A stretch of DNA of 46,838 bases from JBKEDC01 sp047972995 (GCA_047972995.1 JBKEBD010000010.1:1-46838), one strand, 5' to 3'. Shown: positions 1 to 9,689, numbered from the stretch's first letter. The notes: generated from the sequence alone by a model not told the origin. Translations and numbers: made by a program.

Positions 1-2
1 AG

Positions 3-485
3 GTAGCTCAGAAGTCTGAGGATTTATTACAAGATTATCTCACAAAATATTAGGTAGGAAAAGATACAGATCAATTTGTGTTTGTAGAAGGAATATTATT
101 AGAACAAGAAGCTGACTTTAATGCAGCACATAATGAATTAGCAACCTATCGAGATAGAAATCAAAATGTGCGTAGTGCGGTAGCTTTAACAGAGATGGAG
201 CGTTTGCAGACAAAGTATAATCTAGCTTTCTCTATTTATTCAGAATTAGCAAAACACTATGAAACAGCTTTGATTAAAGTAAAAGAAAACACTCCGGTTC
301 TTACAGTAATAGAGCCTGTGCAATTACCACATGAGCCATTAGCACCTAATAAACCTCTGATTGTTATTATTTGGGCATTTTTAGGAGGTGTTATTTCTGT
401 CGGTATTGTTTTTGGACGAAAGTTTCTCTCATCGGTGAAAGATGATTGGGAAAGTTATGAAGAGAAAGAAGATCAGCTAGTGTAA
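3..485 (+). pseudogene. Wzz-like polysaccharide chain-length determinant, 3' end, interrupted by a TAG stop
   Basis: This is the C-terminal part of a Wzz/tyrosine-kinase-adaptor type inner-membrane protein that sets the chain length of exported polysaccharide. A coiled-coil-rich periplasmic stretch leads to the proline-rich LPHEPLAPNKP motif and a last membrane helix (IVIIWAFLGGVISVGIVFG), then a short charged cytoplasmic tail, as in the family. The reading frame is open from the left edge, but codon 51-53 is TAG, and both sides of it read as the same protein (DYLTKY, stop, VGKDTDQF). Either the gene carries a nonsense mutation or translation restarts at the GTG at 78. The 5' part lies outside the window, so the overall state of the gene is not known. 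Confidence 0.75.
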
Positions 486-533
486 TTAAACTAGCGCGAC
501 ATAAGACCCAGTGTAAACTGAATCTATTCGATA

Positions 534-580
534 AAAAACGGGAAGTTGCAAAGGTCAAACCTTTGCAACTTCCCGTTTTT
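534..580. terminator. Strong bidirectional terminator hairpin
   Basis: Perfect 22-bp inverted repeat (534-555 and 559-580) with a 3-nt loop. It begins with an A run and ends with a T run, so it can end transcription from both sides. It sits between the wzz-like gene (+) and gltA (-), which converge here. The rest of the 196-nt gap shows only a short GCCGAGAAACGGC hairpin. Confidence 0.85.
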
Positions 581-681
581 GTTTTTGAAAATCTTTGCAG
601 TATAGTTTAAAGAAAGATAGAAAAAAGTATAGCCGAGAAACGGCACATTCACTCATCATAAACCACGAGTTTAAAATACAA

Positions 682-1995
682 TTATTTGGATGCAGCCTCG
701 GCTTGTTCTTTAAACCACTCTAGAGGGTGTGAGCTTGGGCGTTCAATAGGTAGTCCATATAATCGTGCTAGCACAAGCGATGAAAGTACTCCCAATGATC
801 GAGCTACTCCAAAGAGTACAGTGTAGAAAGAATATTCTTGAATGCCATAGTGATGCAGCAATGCACCAGAGTAAGCATCTACATTAGGAAAAGGATTACT
901 AATCTTACCGATGTTGCTAAGAATAGGTGGCACAACCTCGTGAAGTTTATTCACAATATCCACGATGTTATCGTCTTTAATATATCGATTAGCAAACTCT
1001 TGCTGAGCTGTGAACCGAGGATCGGTTACACGGAGTACAGCATGACCATAACCGGGCACGACACGCCCTTCTTGGAGGGTTTGTTTTACGTAGTTTTGTA
1101 GTTGTTCTTTATTTGGATTTTCTACGCCGAGTTCATTAATCATATCGAAAATCCATTCCATCATATCTTGATTGGCATAGCCGTGTAAAGGTCCTGACAG
1201 TCCAAGCATTCCAGCTCCAAAGGCATAATAAGGATTACTCAGTGTAGAGCCTACCAAGTGAGTGGTGTGTGCCGACACGTTTCCACCTTCGTGGTCGGCA
1301 TGAATAATCATATAGAGACGCATTAGGTCTTTCACCTCTTTAGAATCGAAGCCCATCATATGAGCTAGGTTTCCTGCCCAATCAAGGCGAGGGTCGGGAG
1401 AAATATGCTGATCTTTATGATAGCATCGACGGTAGATGTAGGCTGCAATACGAGGAAGTTTGGCAATTAAATTGAGCACATCGTCGTACATAAAATCCCA
1501 ATAATACTTTTTATTCACGCCAGATCGATATGCTTTTTGAAAGATTGACTCGGGAGCTGCAGCCACAATTGCCGTGTTGAACATGGTCATTGGGCGAGTG
1601 GATTTGGGAAGAGCATCAATCACATCGAACACATATTGGGGAACATGGGCACGTGTAGAAAGATTTTTTGAGATGTTCAGCACATCTTCCTTTTCGGGAA
1701 TATCGCCCACAAGCATCAGATAAAGCAAACCTTCAGCCAAAGGTTCGCCATCGGCTTGCAATCGGGGGAGTTTTTCTCGAATTTCAGGAATGCTGTATCC
1801 GCGAAACCTTATGCCTGTTAGGGGGTCGAGGTTTGAGGTTTCGGTGAGCAGAGCGGGCATTCCTTTCATACCACTTAAAACTTGTTCAATCGTGATTTCA
1901 CCAACGACTGTATCGCCATGTTCTCTTCTTAAACGTTGATATTCGGCGATGTGTTTGCTGTTTTTCTCGAAGAAAATATTTTTGATATACTCCAT
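682..1995 (-). CDS. gltA: Citrate synthase, mitochondrial-like type
   Basis: Condenses oxaloacetate and acetyl-CoA to citrate in the cytoplasm. The 437-residue protein has the full eukaryotic-like citrate synthase layout: an extended N-terminus, the LTGIRFRGYSIPE segment, the IIHADHEGGNVSAHT region with the first active-site histidine, SGPLHGYANQ with the second histidine, VVPGYGHAVLRVTDPR, and PNVDAYSGALLHHYG with the catalytic aspartate. It is the last gene of acn-icd-gltA, 18 nt after icd, and the three together make 2-oxoglutarate for glutamate synthesis. The gene is intact. A terminator hairpin lies about 100 nt downstream. Confidence 0.95.
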   Translation of the reverse strand: MEYIKNIFFEKNSKHIAEYQRLRREHGDTVVGEITIEQVLSGMKGMPALLTETSNLDPLTGIRFRGYSIPEIREKLPRLQADGEPLAEGLLYLMLVGDIPEKEDVLNISKNLSTRAHVPQYVFDVIDALPKSTRPMTMFNTAIVAAAPESIFQKAYRSGVNKKYYWDFMYDDVLNLIAKLPRIAAYIYRRCYHKDQHISPDPRLDWAGNLAHMMGFDSKEVKDLMRLYMIIHADHEGGNVSAHTTHLVGSTLSNPYYAFGAGMLGLSGPLHGYANQDMMEWIFDMINELGVENPNKEQLQNYVKQTLQEGRVVPGYGHAVLRVTDPRFTAQQEFANRYIKDDNIVDIVNKLHEVVPPILSNIGKISNPFPNVDAYSGALLHHYGIQEYSFYTVLFGVARSLGVLSSLVLARLYGLPIERPSSHPLEWFKEQAEAASK

Positions 1996-2013
1996 GGTTT
2001 CAGAATTAAAGTG

Positions 2014-3276
2014 TTAGATATGCTTGATGATAGCTTGGGCAAACTCAGTTGTAGATAACAATTGTGCATTGCTCATCATGCTGTGCAAATCGGCAGTTAC
2101 TTGTTTTTCTGTAAAGCAAGCTTCCATGGCTTTTACTAGTTGCTGGGCGGCTTCATTCCAACCCATATATTCTAACATCATTACTGCTGAAAGTAGTAGG
2201 GAACTAGGATTGGCCTTTCCCGTGCCTACAATATTTGGGGCAGTGCCGTGCGTGGCCTCAAAAATAGCATGACCAGTTAGGTAATTAATGTTTGCTCCAG
2301 GCGATATGCCAATACCTCCCACTGTGGCTGCTAGCTGGTCGGAAGCATAATCGCCATTGAGATTCATGGTAGCAATTACCGAATGTTCGGTAGGGTGGAG
2401 TAAGCTTTCTTGCAAGAAGGCATCCATGATGCAGTCTTTAATGATGACTTTACCTTCTTGTTGTGCCTTTCTCAAGGCTGATTCTGCAGCTTCCTTTCCT
2501 TCGGCTTTACTGATAGCTTGATATTGATTCCAAGAGAATGTTTGGTTAGGAAATTCTGTTTCGGCAAGAGCATAACCATAGTTTTTAAATGCCCCCTCGG
2601 TAAACTTCATAATGTTACCTTTGTGTACTAAAGTTACGAAAGGGAGTTTGCGCTCAATTGCGTATGCAATGGCAGCACGAACTAATCGTTCTGATCCATC
2701 TTTCGATATGGGCTTAATGCCAAACGATGTGCTTTCGGGGAATCGTACTTTCTGATTGACGTTTAGTTCTTCGAGTAAGGTATAAACTTTTTTTGCTTCA
2801 TCGGAACCCGATTGAAACTCGATGCCAGCATAAATATCCTCGGTATTTTCACGGAAAATGTGCATATCTACCAATTCAGGATGTTTCACAGGAGATGGCA
2901 CACCTTCAAACCAACGCACAGGGCGTAAGCAAACATACAGATCGAGTGTTTGGCGAAGAGCCACATTGAGCGATCGGATTCCACCACCGACAGGAGTTTC
3001 TAGAGGTCCTTTAATGCCCACCAAGTATTTTTGAAAAGCTTCGAGGGTTTCATCTGGAAGATAAGAGCCTGTTTGTTCAAATGCTTTCTTTCCTGCAAGC
3101 ACCTCTTTCCATTGTATTTTTCGGGTTGAACCGTAAGCTTTTGTTACAGCAGCATCAACTACCTGTTGGCTTACTACAGTAATTTCTGCTCCAATGCCAT
3201 CGCCTTCGATGAATGGTATAGTTGGATAATTAGGGACATTTAGCTGTCCTTCGGCTTGTGTTATGATTGAATTCAT
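2014..3276 (-). CDS. icd: Isocitrate dehydrogenase (NADP type)
   Basis: Oxidatively decarboxylates isocitrate to 2-oxoglutarate. The 420-residue protein matches the prokaryotic NADP-ICDH family. It has IPFIEGDGIGAEIT near the start, the substrate segment GGGIRSLNVALRQTLDLYVCLRPVRW with the serine and arginines that hold isocitrate, VDMHIFRENTEDIYAGIE, VHKGNIMKFTEGAF, MNLNGDYASDQLAA with the metal-binding aspartates, and ATHGTAPNIVGTGKANPSS near the cofactor site. It lies between acn (25 nt upstream) and gltA (18 nt downstream) on the same strand, so the three are almost certainly co-transcribed. NADP preference is inferred from family resemblance. Confidence 0.93.
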   Translation of the reverse strand: MNSIITQAEGQLNVPNYPTIPFIEGDGIGAEITVVSQQVVDAAVTKAYGSTRKIQWKEVLAGKKAFEQTGSYLPDETLEAFQKYLVGIKGPLETPVGGGIRSLNVALRQTLDLYVCLRPVRWFEGVPSPVKHPELVDMHIFRENTEDIYAGIEFQSGSDEAKKVYTLLEELNVNQKVRFPESTSFGIKPISKDGSERLVRAAIAYAIERKLPFVTLVHKGNIMKFTEGAFKNYGYALAETEFPNQTFSWNQYQAISKAEGKEAAESALRKAQQEGKVIIKDCIMDAFLQESLLHPTEHSVIATMNLNGDYASDQLAATVGGIGISPGANINYLTGHAIFEATHGTAPNIVGTGKANPSSLLLSAVMMLEYMGWNEAAQQLVKAMEACFTEKQVTADLHSMMSNAQLLSTTEFAQAIIKHI

Positions 3277-3301
3277 GTTTATTTTTTTTATACGAATGAA
3301 G

Positions 3302-5563
3302 CTACTTTGTACTCTTTTTAATCAGATTAAGTGCCGATCCTGCTTTGAACCAAGCAATCTGCTGTGCATTATAACTATGGTTGGTTTTAATCACCTCGCG
3401 AGTACCATCGGCATGAACAAGCTCCACATTAATGGGCTCATTTGGTGCAAAAGAAGACAAGTTTAGGAGGTTGAATGTGTCATCTTCCTGAATCTTATTA
3501 TAGTCGCTTTCGCTGTTGAAAGTGAGCGCAAGCATACCCTGCTTTTTGAGGTTGGTTTCGTGAATGCGAGCAAACGATTTCACCAACACCACACGCACAC
3601 CTAAATGGCGAGGTTCCATGGCTGCGTGCTCTCTTGACGAACCTTCACCATAGTTATGGTCGCCCACTACCATGGTGGGAATGTTTGCAGCCTTATATTG
3701 TCGCTGCACCGCAGGAACTTCACCTAATGAACCATCTATTTGCGATTTAACACAGTTGCATTTTTCATTGAAATAGTTCACAGCTCCAATAAGCATATTA
3801 TTAGAAATATTATCGAGATGCCCACGGTAGCGTAGCCAAGGACCTGCCATTGAAATATGGTCGGTGGTGCATTTCCCTTTGGCTTTAATGAGTAATTTCA
3901 TGTTGATGATGTTTTCACCATTCCAAGGCTCGAATGCAGCAAGCAGTTGCAAGCGGTCGGAGTTCTCAGCCACAGCTACTTTCACCGATGAACCATCTTT
4001 GGCTGGCGCCTGATAGCCTGCATCTTCTACGGCAAAACCCACAGAGGGGAGTTCTATGCCTGTGGGTGGGTCGAGTTTCACTTGCTCGCCTTGTTCATTA
4101 GTAAGATAATCGGTGATTGGGTTGAAAGTTAAGTCGCCAGCAATGGCTAAAGCGGTAACCAATTCGGGTGAACCTACAAAAGCATAAGTGTTTGGATTGC
4201 CATCGGCGCGTTTCGAAAAATTACGGTTGAATGAATGTACAATGGTGTTTTTTTCTTGCTTTTCTGCTCCCGCTCGGTTCCACTGACCGATGCAAGGTCC
4301 ACAAGCATTGGCAAACACACTAGCACCAATGTGTTCGAAAGTGTTGATGAATCCATCGCGCGCTATGGTGAAACGCACTTGCTCCGATCCCGGAGTGACT
4401 GAAAATTCGGCTTTTGCTTTCAATCCTTTTTTTACGGCTTGTTCGGCCACCGATGCAGCACGAGAAATATCTTCATAAGAAGAGTTAGTGCATGAACCAA
4501 TCAGCCCTACACTCACCTTGGTATCCCAATCGTTGGCTTTGGCTTCTGCTGCCATTTGCGATATGGGAGTGGCACGGTCGGGAGTGAATGGACCGTTTAA
4601 ATGGGGTTCTAGCTCATCGAGATTAATTTCAATGAGTTGATCGAAATAGTTGCTAGGATTGGCATATACTTCGGCATCGGCAGTGAGGTTTTTCTGATGT
4701 TCATTAGCAAGTTTAGCCACTTCGGCACGACCAGTTGCACGGAGGTATCGTTCCATCGACTCATCATAGCCAAAAGTAGATGTAGTAGCGCCAATTTCAG
4801 CACCCATATTGCAAATGGTAGCTTTGCCGGTGGCAGAAAGCGATTGTGCGCCCTCGCCAAAGTATTCTACAATACATCCGGTTCCACCTTTCACGGTGAG
4901 TATTCCGGCTACTTTCAAGATAATGTCTTTGGGGGCTGTCCAACCGTTAAGTTTTCCAGTGAGTTTTACACCAATAAGTTTAGGAAACTTCAATTCCCAA
5001 GGCATACCAGCCATTACATCTACTGCATCGGCACCTCCAACACCAATAGCGAGCATTCCTAATCCTCCTGCATTGGGAGTGTGTGAGTCGGTTCCAATCA
5101 TCATGCCACCGGGGAATGCATAGTTCTCAAGCACTACCTGATGAATGATGCCAGCACCGGGTTTCCAAAACCCGATGCCATATTTGTTAGAAACAGATTC
5201 TAGAAAATCGTACACTTCTTTGTTGTTTTCGCGAGCAAAATTCAAATCGGTTTTCCCCGTAACGTTCGCTTGAATGAGGTGGTCGCAATGCACAGTGGAA
5301 GGAACAGCCGTAGTGGTTTTTCCGGCATTCATGAACTGCAGCAATGCCATTTGAGCTGTTGCATCTTGCATAGCCACGCGGTCTGGAGCAAAGTCTACGT
5401 AATCTTCACCCCGTTTGAAAGCTTCTAGCTTGTTGGCGTCAAAGAGGTGAGTGAATAAAATTTTTTCTACTAGTGTTAATGGTCTTTGAAGCACTCGACG
5501 GGTACTTTCTATACGTTGTTCTAAATGCGAATAAGTTCGCTGAACCAAATCTAAATCGAACAT
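3302..5563 (-). CDS. acn: Aconitate hydratase, mitochondrial-type
   Basis: Isomerises citrate to isocitrate with a [4Fe-4S] cluster. The 753-residue length and sequence fit the mitochondrial-type aconitases common in Bacteroidota. Visible signatures are MIGTDSHTPNAGGLGMLAIGVGGADAV, VGLIGSCTNSSYEDISRAA with the first cluster cysteine, and ANACGPCIGQW with the other two. The swivel domain has TKGKCTTDHISMAGPWL and GDHNYGEGSSREHAAMEPRHLG. It is the first gene of the acn-icd-gltA operon. No exact TAnnTTTG box was found directly upstream. Confidence 0.95.
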   Translation of the reverse strand: MFDLDLVQRTYSHLEQRIESTRRVLQRPLTLVEKILFTHLFDANKLEAFKRGEDYVDFAPDRVAMQDATAQMALLQFMNAGKTTTAVPSTVHCDHLIQANVTGKTDLNFARENNKEVYDFLESVSNKYGIGFWKPGAGIIHQVVLENYAFPGGMMIGTDSHTPNAGGLGMLAIGVGGADAVDVMAGMPWELKFPKLIGVKLTGKLNGWTAPKDIILKVAGILTVKGGTGCIVEYFGEGAQSLSATGKATICNMGAEIGATTSTFGYDESMERYLRATGRAEVAKLANEHQKNLTADAEVYANPSNYFDQLIEINLDELEPHLNGPFTPDRATPISQMAAEAKANDWDTKVSVGLIGSCTNSSYEDISRAASVAEQAVKKGLKAKAEFSVTPGSEQVRFTIARDGFINTFEHIGASVFANACGPCIGQWNRAGAEKQEKNTIVHSFNRNFSKRADGNPNTYAFVGSPELVTALAIAGDLTFNPITDYLTNEQGEQVKLDPPTGIELPSVGFAVEDAGYQAPAKDGSSVKVAVAENSDRLQLLAAFEPWNGENIINMKLLIKAKGKCTTDHISMAGPWLRYRGHLDNISNNMLIGAVNYFNEKCNCVKSQIDGSLGEVPAVQRQYKAANIPTMVVGDHNYGEGSSREHAAMEPRHLGVRVVLVKSFARIHETNLKKQGMLALTFNSESDYNKIQEDDTFNLLNLSSFAPNEPINVELVHADGTREVIKTNHSYNAQQIAWFKAGSALNLIKKSTK

Positions 5564-6009
5564 AAATGAAATTGTTTTTATATATTGTCTTACAATTCAA
5601 CAGTTGATACTGATAAAAGTTTAGTCGTAAAAGTAGTGAATCATTATCATATTAGCTGTAAAAAGATGATAATAAAAACAATTTGTTTAGATATTGGGGG
5701 ATATAGCTTATCTTGAAAAAGAGTAGCAGGTTTTTGATTAGAGCATATTTTTGTAGATGTGATTAGAGGTACAGGGCAAACGCATGTAGAATATAATTAG
5801 TTATTGCAAATTAAACTGTTGATTTTTAAAGGAATATAATTTCATATGTGCGTAAAATTATTTATATTTACGTATCTGTCCAAGCAAGTACGTCAACCAA
5901 TACTTATTAATCTGACAGTTGCGTCCTTCAATAGCAAAGAATTCTCCGCCCGACTTACCAGCATTGGCAGCATATTTGCAATAAAACTAGTATTTGTCTG
6001 TAATAAATA
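5564..6009. other. Intergenic region with a lone IS end
   Basis: AT-rich gap of about 450 nt between acn (promoter side) and the 3' end of the GH78 pseudogene. No credible coding frame was seen. It holds the 20-nt sequence at 5772-5791 that matches the terminal repeat of the ISAs1-type elements elsewhere in the window. The acn promoter must lie in the 5564-5700 part. Confidence 0.6.
5772..5791 (+). repeat. Solo terminal repeat of the ISAs1-type/MITE family
   Basis: CAGGGCAAACGCATGTAGAA, identical over 17 nt to the start of the IS remnant at 9690 and over 20 nt to the (reverse-complemented) right end of the small element at 17003-17208. The bases to its right resemble those right of 9690 only loosely, and no partner end was found before 6010. 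It is probably the relic of an old insertion whose other end has decayed or been deleted. Confidence 0.7.
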
Positions 6010-6846
6010 TTACTTCATCAGCTCTACTTTAAAATGATAGCTTCCTGATGCTAATGTAAGCTTTTGTTTATTGTCATCAACTATATGTGACAAAATACCT
6101 TTGCCAGTTGCTGATATAACTTTTTGATTTGCAGGAATGATAAAAATTGCCGAAGTGTTGGCTGGAATCGAAATATTGTAAACTACTTTGTTGCCGTCCG
6201 TTTTTCAATGACTTTTGATGATGCCGTTGATGCTTGCCACCGAGGCGTTCACTTCGCAGATTCGTTGTTGGTTTTCGGGAATGTGTGTACGAAGGTCGAG
6301 CTGTGGCATAATGATTATCTTGCGGAAACCAGCACCGTCCGAGCGAATGCCGGCCATGTAGGCATACATCCATTCCACCACAGCACCATAGGCGTAGTGA
6401 TTGAAGGAGTTCATGCGAGCGTCGCCAAATCCATCCTTGATGGTGTATGAGTTCCAACGTTCCCAGATGGTGGTCGCACCTTGGTCAATACTGTATAGCC
6501 ACGATGGATTGTAGCGCTGTAGCAATAGGTTGTACGCCATGTCTGCTTGCCCGAATTCACTAAGTGTTTGATTGAGGATTGCTGTTCCGAGGAAGCCTGT
6601 CGAAAGCTTGTTACCATTGTCGGCGATGAGTTGAACGAGGTGTTTTGTTGCTTCAATTTTGACCACGTGTCCTGTTTCGAAACCCGATTTATTCTTACTA
6701 GCAATAACATCTAGATGTTCTGCCGTGATTACAGGCCCTTTGTGCTCGCCGATACGTTCTAAAGTTGAAGGCAACTCTTGCGCTTGCAAAACAGTTGCAA
6801 AGCTCGATAGAAGCACTAGAATAGGTGTATTGATTAGTCTTACCAT
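6010..6846 (-). pseudogene. GH78 alpha-L-rhamnosidase remnant, internally deleted and with a nonsense codon
   Basis: GH78 enzymes remove terminal L-rhamnose from pectin and rhamnogalacturonan and are usually 700-1000 residues. Only about 279 codons remain. A signal peptide (MVRLINTPILVLLSSFATVLQA) and a short linker run straight into the C-terminal part of the catalytic barrel (LSTGFLGTAILNQTL, GATTIWERWNSYTIKDGF, MNSFNHYAYGAVVEWMYAYMAGI), so most of the catalytic domain is missing. Codon 6205-6207 is TGA where the family has tryptophan (SHW-KxDG). After it the frame continues with an intact C-terminal sandwich domain (GNKVVYNISIPANTSAIFIIP) to TAA at 6010. It starts 5 nt after the GH28 gene and was once its operon partner. 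Confidence 0.8.
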
Positions 6847-6851
6847 AGCTA

Positions 6852-8180
6852 TTATCTTGTAGTGAATTCTTCTCTGTTTATCATGACTTTGTTTGCTTGT
6901 ATATTCTTGATAAAACCAGAAGGCGGACTTGTCTTCTTAACACCTTCAACATTCCAATTCTCAAATGTAAAGTCCGATAGCTGATATTGGTCTGAGCTGT
7001 TGATGTCAAATACATTGGTACAGCTTACTTCAATGTTTTTCAAGCTAATGTTTGACGCATATGACATGGGCATAGTTTCCTGCCCTTGCAAATCGAAAAA
7101 CTGCGTCCAAGGTTTAACATATATCAAGCTTTTAACCTCGCCTTTGATGTCTTCTACACGGATGTATTCATAGGTCTGTGGTGTGTCGGGGCGCATCTTA
7201 AGGTTGAGTAGGTGATAAGTGTTTTTGTCGAGAAGCGTATTCCTCCGAAAGATGATGTTATAATTGTGTATTGACTCGCTACCACAAGTGAAGGCTGAAT
7301 GACAGAAACCAAACTCGGTATCTTCAATAATCACATTCTTGTTCATCCTATTTTCGGGTTTCTTATCAGCTGTAACTCCCTTGCCACCCTTCATTGATAT
7401 GGCATCGTCATTCACCGAAAAGTAGCATCCTTTCACCAAGAAGTTTTGACAGGCATCAATGTCTATTGCATCAGTACTAGGTGCTTTCTTACGGGGTGAA
7501 GTAATCCTAACGTCGATCACTTTCACATTCTCGCATCTATAATAATGTGTTGACCAGTAAGGCGAGTTTTTTATATTCACACCCGAAACCTGTACATCTT
7601 TACAATTGGATATATATAAAATACGAGGTCGCAATTCCTCCATGTTCGTACAATTCGGATTGATTTTTCTGCGAATCCAAAACGATTGCCAATAACGTTG
7701 TCCATTACCATCTATAGTGCCTTCTCCTGAAAGTGTAAAACCGTCCACTTTATCAGCATTAATTATACCTGGGAAGTATTTCAGTGTTTGTCCCTCCATA
7801 CGAGTCGTTACGACTGGAAAATTTCGGATATCATCACTCCCTTTCAGCACACTCCCTTTTTCCAAATGCAAATGCGTATTCGGTTTAAAGAAGATAGATC
7901 CAATAAGAAATGTTCCCTCAGGTACCACAATTACACCTCCTCCTGCTTCATTTGCTTTATCGATAACGGACTGCAACTCCTTTGTCTGAACGGTAGAAGC
8001 ATCGTTCTTAACCCCATGTTCCGTAATTATATATTTCTTGCCGAGAGTAGAAATATCCACAATTTCACTTTGGCAGAACCATTCAGAAATAGGACTTCCG
8101 TCTGGCCATAGGTCGTGAGCAGAAAGATTGCTAGCAATAGCAAGTAGGAATATTAGTATGGTTGTTTTTGTGATTTTCAT
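6852..8180 (-). CDS. GH28 family polygalacturonase/rhamnogalacturonase-like glycoside hydrolase
   Basis: Predicted secreted pectin-degrading enzyme with a right-handed beta-helix fold. The 442-residue protein starts with a signal peptide (MKITKTTILIFLLAIASNLSA). Next come a pectate-lyase-like N-terminal turn (ITEHGVKNDASTVQTKELQSVIDKANEAGGGVIVVPEGTFLIGSI) and the GH28 active-site blocks: STDAIDID near residues 235-242 (family N-T-D), NDDAI near 257-261, and GFCHSAFTCGSES near 291-303 in place of the usual GHGxSxGS. A lysine in LNLKMR stands where RIK is expected. The acidic residues and the histidine are kept, so activity is plausible; the exact substrate is unknown. It precedes the broken GH78 gene by 5 nt. 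Confidence 0.85.
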   Translation of the reverse strand: MKITKTTILIFLLAIASNLSAHDLWPDGSPISEWFCQSEIVDISTLGKKYIITEHGVKNDASTVQTKELQSVIDKANEAGGGVIVVPEGTFLIGSIFFKPNTHLHLEKGSVLKGSDDIRNFPVVTTRMEGQTLKYFPGIINADKVDGFTLSGEGTIDGNGQRYWQSFWIRRKINPNCTNMEELRPRILYISNCKDVQVSGVNIKNSPYWSTHYYRCENVKVIDVRITSPRKKAPSTDAIDIDACQNFLVKGCYFSVNDDAISMKGGKGVTADKKPENRMNKNVIIEDTEFGFCHSAFTCGSESIHNYNIIFRRNTLLDKNTYHLLNLKMRPDTPQTYEYIRVEDIKGEVKSLIYVKPWTQFFDLQGQETMPMSYASNISLKNIEVSCTNVFDINSSDQYQLSDFTFENWNVEGVKKTSPPSGFIKNIQANKVMINREEFTTR

Positions 8181-8333
8181 CGGTTTGATAATTGTTTTTT
8201 AGTTGTCAGATGTATCTCACATGAAATTCTAATCATTCTTCTGTGTGAAAATGAATAATTACAATTTACATGTTCGTTTCATGTTTTATAATTAGATTTT
8301 AGACTAGCAGCCATTTTGTTATCTATATTTTTT

Positions 8334-8408
8334 GAACGCAAAGGTGCTAAGACGCAAAGTTGACACAAAGTTCTTCGCGTTATTTGAGACTTAGCGTTTT
8401 TGCGTTTA
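8334..8408. repeat. Imperfect palindromic intergenic repeat (AACGCAAAG-type)
   Basis: The arms AACGCAAAGGTGCTAAG (from about 8335) and CTTAGCGTTTTTGCGTT (up to about 8408) are complementary at most positions, with a second AGACGCAAAG copy inside. The repeat lies in the 225-nt gap between the GH28 and GH27 genes and touches the GH27 stop codon. It could act as a 3' hairpin for the GH27 transcript or be a dispersed palindromic repeat. Similar gene-end repeats occur in other Bacteroidota, to my recollection. Confidence 0.5.
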
Positions 8409-9584
8409 ATCATTTACAATTCGCACACAAACTACACCGTGCCTAGGAATAGAAAACTCTTGTTTTTTACCCCATGCACCCATGTCTTCGTGTTTCCAAA
8501 GGTCGCGAAAGTTGGCTGTTTTGTCTATGCCAAGCTCTTTTGAGCTGAGCGTATATGTTGCGTCCTTTCCTCCAGGGTTGTAGAGCACAATGGCTAATCC
8601 GTCGTGGTCTTTGCCGAGCTTCTTCTCCCAGATTTCAACGCCAGTCTTTTCGTCCACCTTCAAGCGACGACCTTGGTAGAAACCTACGTCTTGGTTCAAG
8701 GCAATAACTTCTTTATTGGTCAGAATATCTACCGTCTCTTGGCTCATAGTTGTCATGTCATTACCTGCCAAAAGCGGCGAGTTCATAAAACACCACATGG
8801 TGAAGTGCGTAACATCTTCGTCGTAGCTCATACCACGCCCTACTTGCAACATATCAAGGTCGTTGTAGTGTCCGGGCGAGCTATACATATAAGTATCGGC
8901 AGCGATGTCAATAATCTTGCGAACCGAACCAAAGTTGCCTCGAATGTCCGAAGAGATGCGCCACGAGTCTGCCAATTTCTCCACCCATTTACCCGGATAC
9001 TCCCAACGGCAAACATTGATGCGTGCATCGGGCTTTGCTTCGCGGATGGTTTCGATGATATAGCTGTACTGTTCCTCTTCGTTCAAGCCTTGCACCTTTC
9101 CACCACACCAATCTATCTTGATGAAATCGAAGTTCCAATCTATAAAGTAAGTCTTTGCATCATCTACTTCGTGCCCATAAAATCCCACGCCGATACCGTG
9201 CGGGTCATCATCATATTTAGAACCGCAAGTGTTTTCTCCTCCTTCGGAATAGATACCTGGCGTTAAACCTTTGCTACGGATATAATCCGATAACATACGC
9301 ATGCCCGAAGGGAAACGCACAGGGTGCGCATATAGTCGCCCTGTCAAGCTATCGCGTCCGCCAAAGAAACCATCATCGATATTGATGAATTGATAGCCTA
9401 CATCTGCCATTCCTGATTCTACCATCGCATCTGCTTGTGCTTTGATAATATCTTCGCTGATGTTCACGTGGTAATTGTTCCAACTACTCCAACCCATTAC
9501 TGGAGGTTTTACTTCTTGTGCGTTTGCAGCACTGCTTGCAAATAGTAGTGCAATGGCTGCCGTTAGTTTTGTAAATTTATTCAT
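8406..9584 (-). CDS. GH27 alpha-galactosidase / alpha-N-acetylgalactosaminidase-like
   Basis: Predicted secreted or periplasmic retaining glycosidase acting on terminal alpha-galactosides. I chose the ATG at 9584 because it is followed at once by a clean signal peptide (MNKFTKLTAAIALLFASSAANAQ); an upstream ATG at 9635 would add 17 residues with no signal character. The 392-residue protein shows the family landmarks: PPVMGWSSWNNY, FINIDDGFF, GIYSEGGENTCGSK, the nucleophile Asp158 in FIKIDWCGG, the acid/base Asp213 in SSDIRGN, GHYNDLDMLQVG, and MNSPLLAGNDM. A short C-terminal beta domain follows. It lies near GH28 and GH78 genes, which suggests a small pectin-side-chain locus. Intact. Confidence 0.9.
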   Translation of the reverse strand: MNKFTKLTAAIALLFASSAANAQEVKPPVMGWSSWNNYHVNISEDIIKAQADAMVESGMADVGYQFINIDDGFFGGRDSLTGRLYAHPVRFPSGMRMLSDYIRSKGLTPGIYSEGGENTCGSKYDDDPHGIGVGFYGHEVDDAKTYFIDWNFDFIKIDWCGGKVQGLNEEEQYSYIIETIREAKPDARINVCRWEYPGKWVEKLADSWRISSDIRGNFGSVRKIIDIAADTYMYSSPGHYNDLDMLQVGRGMSYDEDVTHFTMWCFMNSPLLAGNDMTTMSQETVDILTNKEVIALNQDVGFYQGRRLKVDEKTGVEIWEKKLGKDHDGLAIVLYNPGGKDATYTLSSKELGIDKTANFRDLWKHEDMGAWGKKQEFSIPRHGVVCVRIVND

Positions 9585-9689
9585 AGCTTGAATTGTTTTA
9601 AAATCATTAATCCTTACAAAGATGGGGTACAGCACTCAAATTATAGTTATCAATTTCTGCCAAATATAAATCATTTTGTGCATGTAAAG

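Noticed and set aside
4174..5123. Several open frames antisense or out of frame within the aconitase gene
   Set aside because: Shadows of a strongly conserved gene; no independent features.
5846..6037. 63-codon open frame on the plus strand
   Set aside because: No start context, no recognisable sequence, and it overlaps the 3' end of the GH78 pseudogene.
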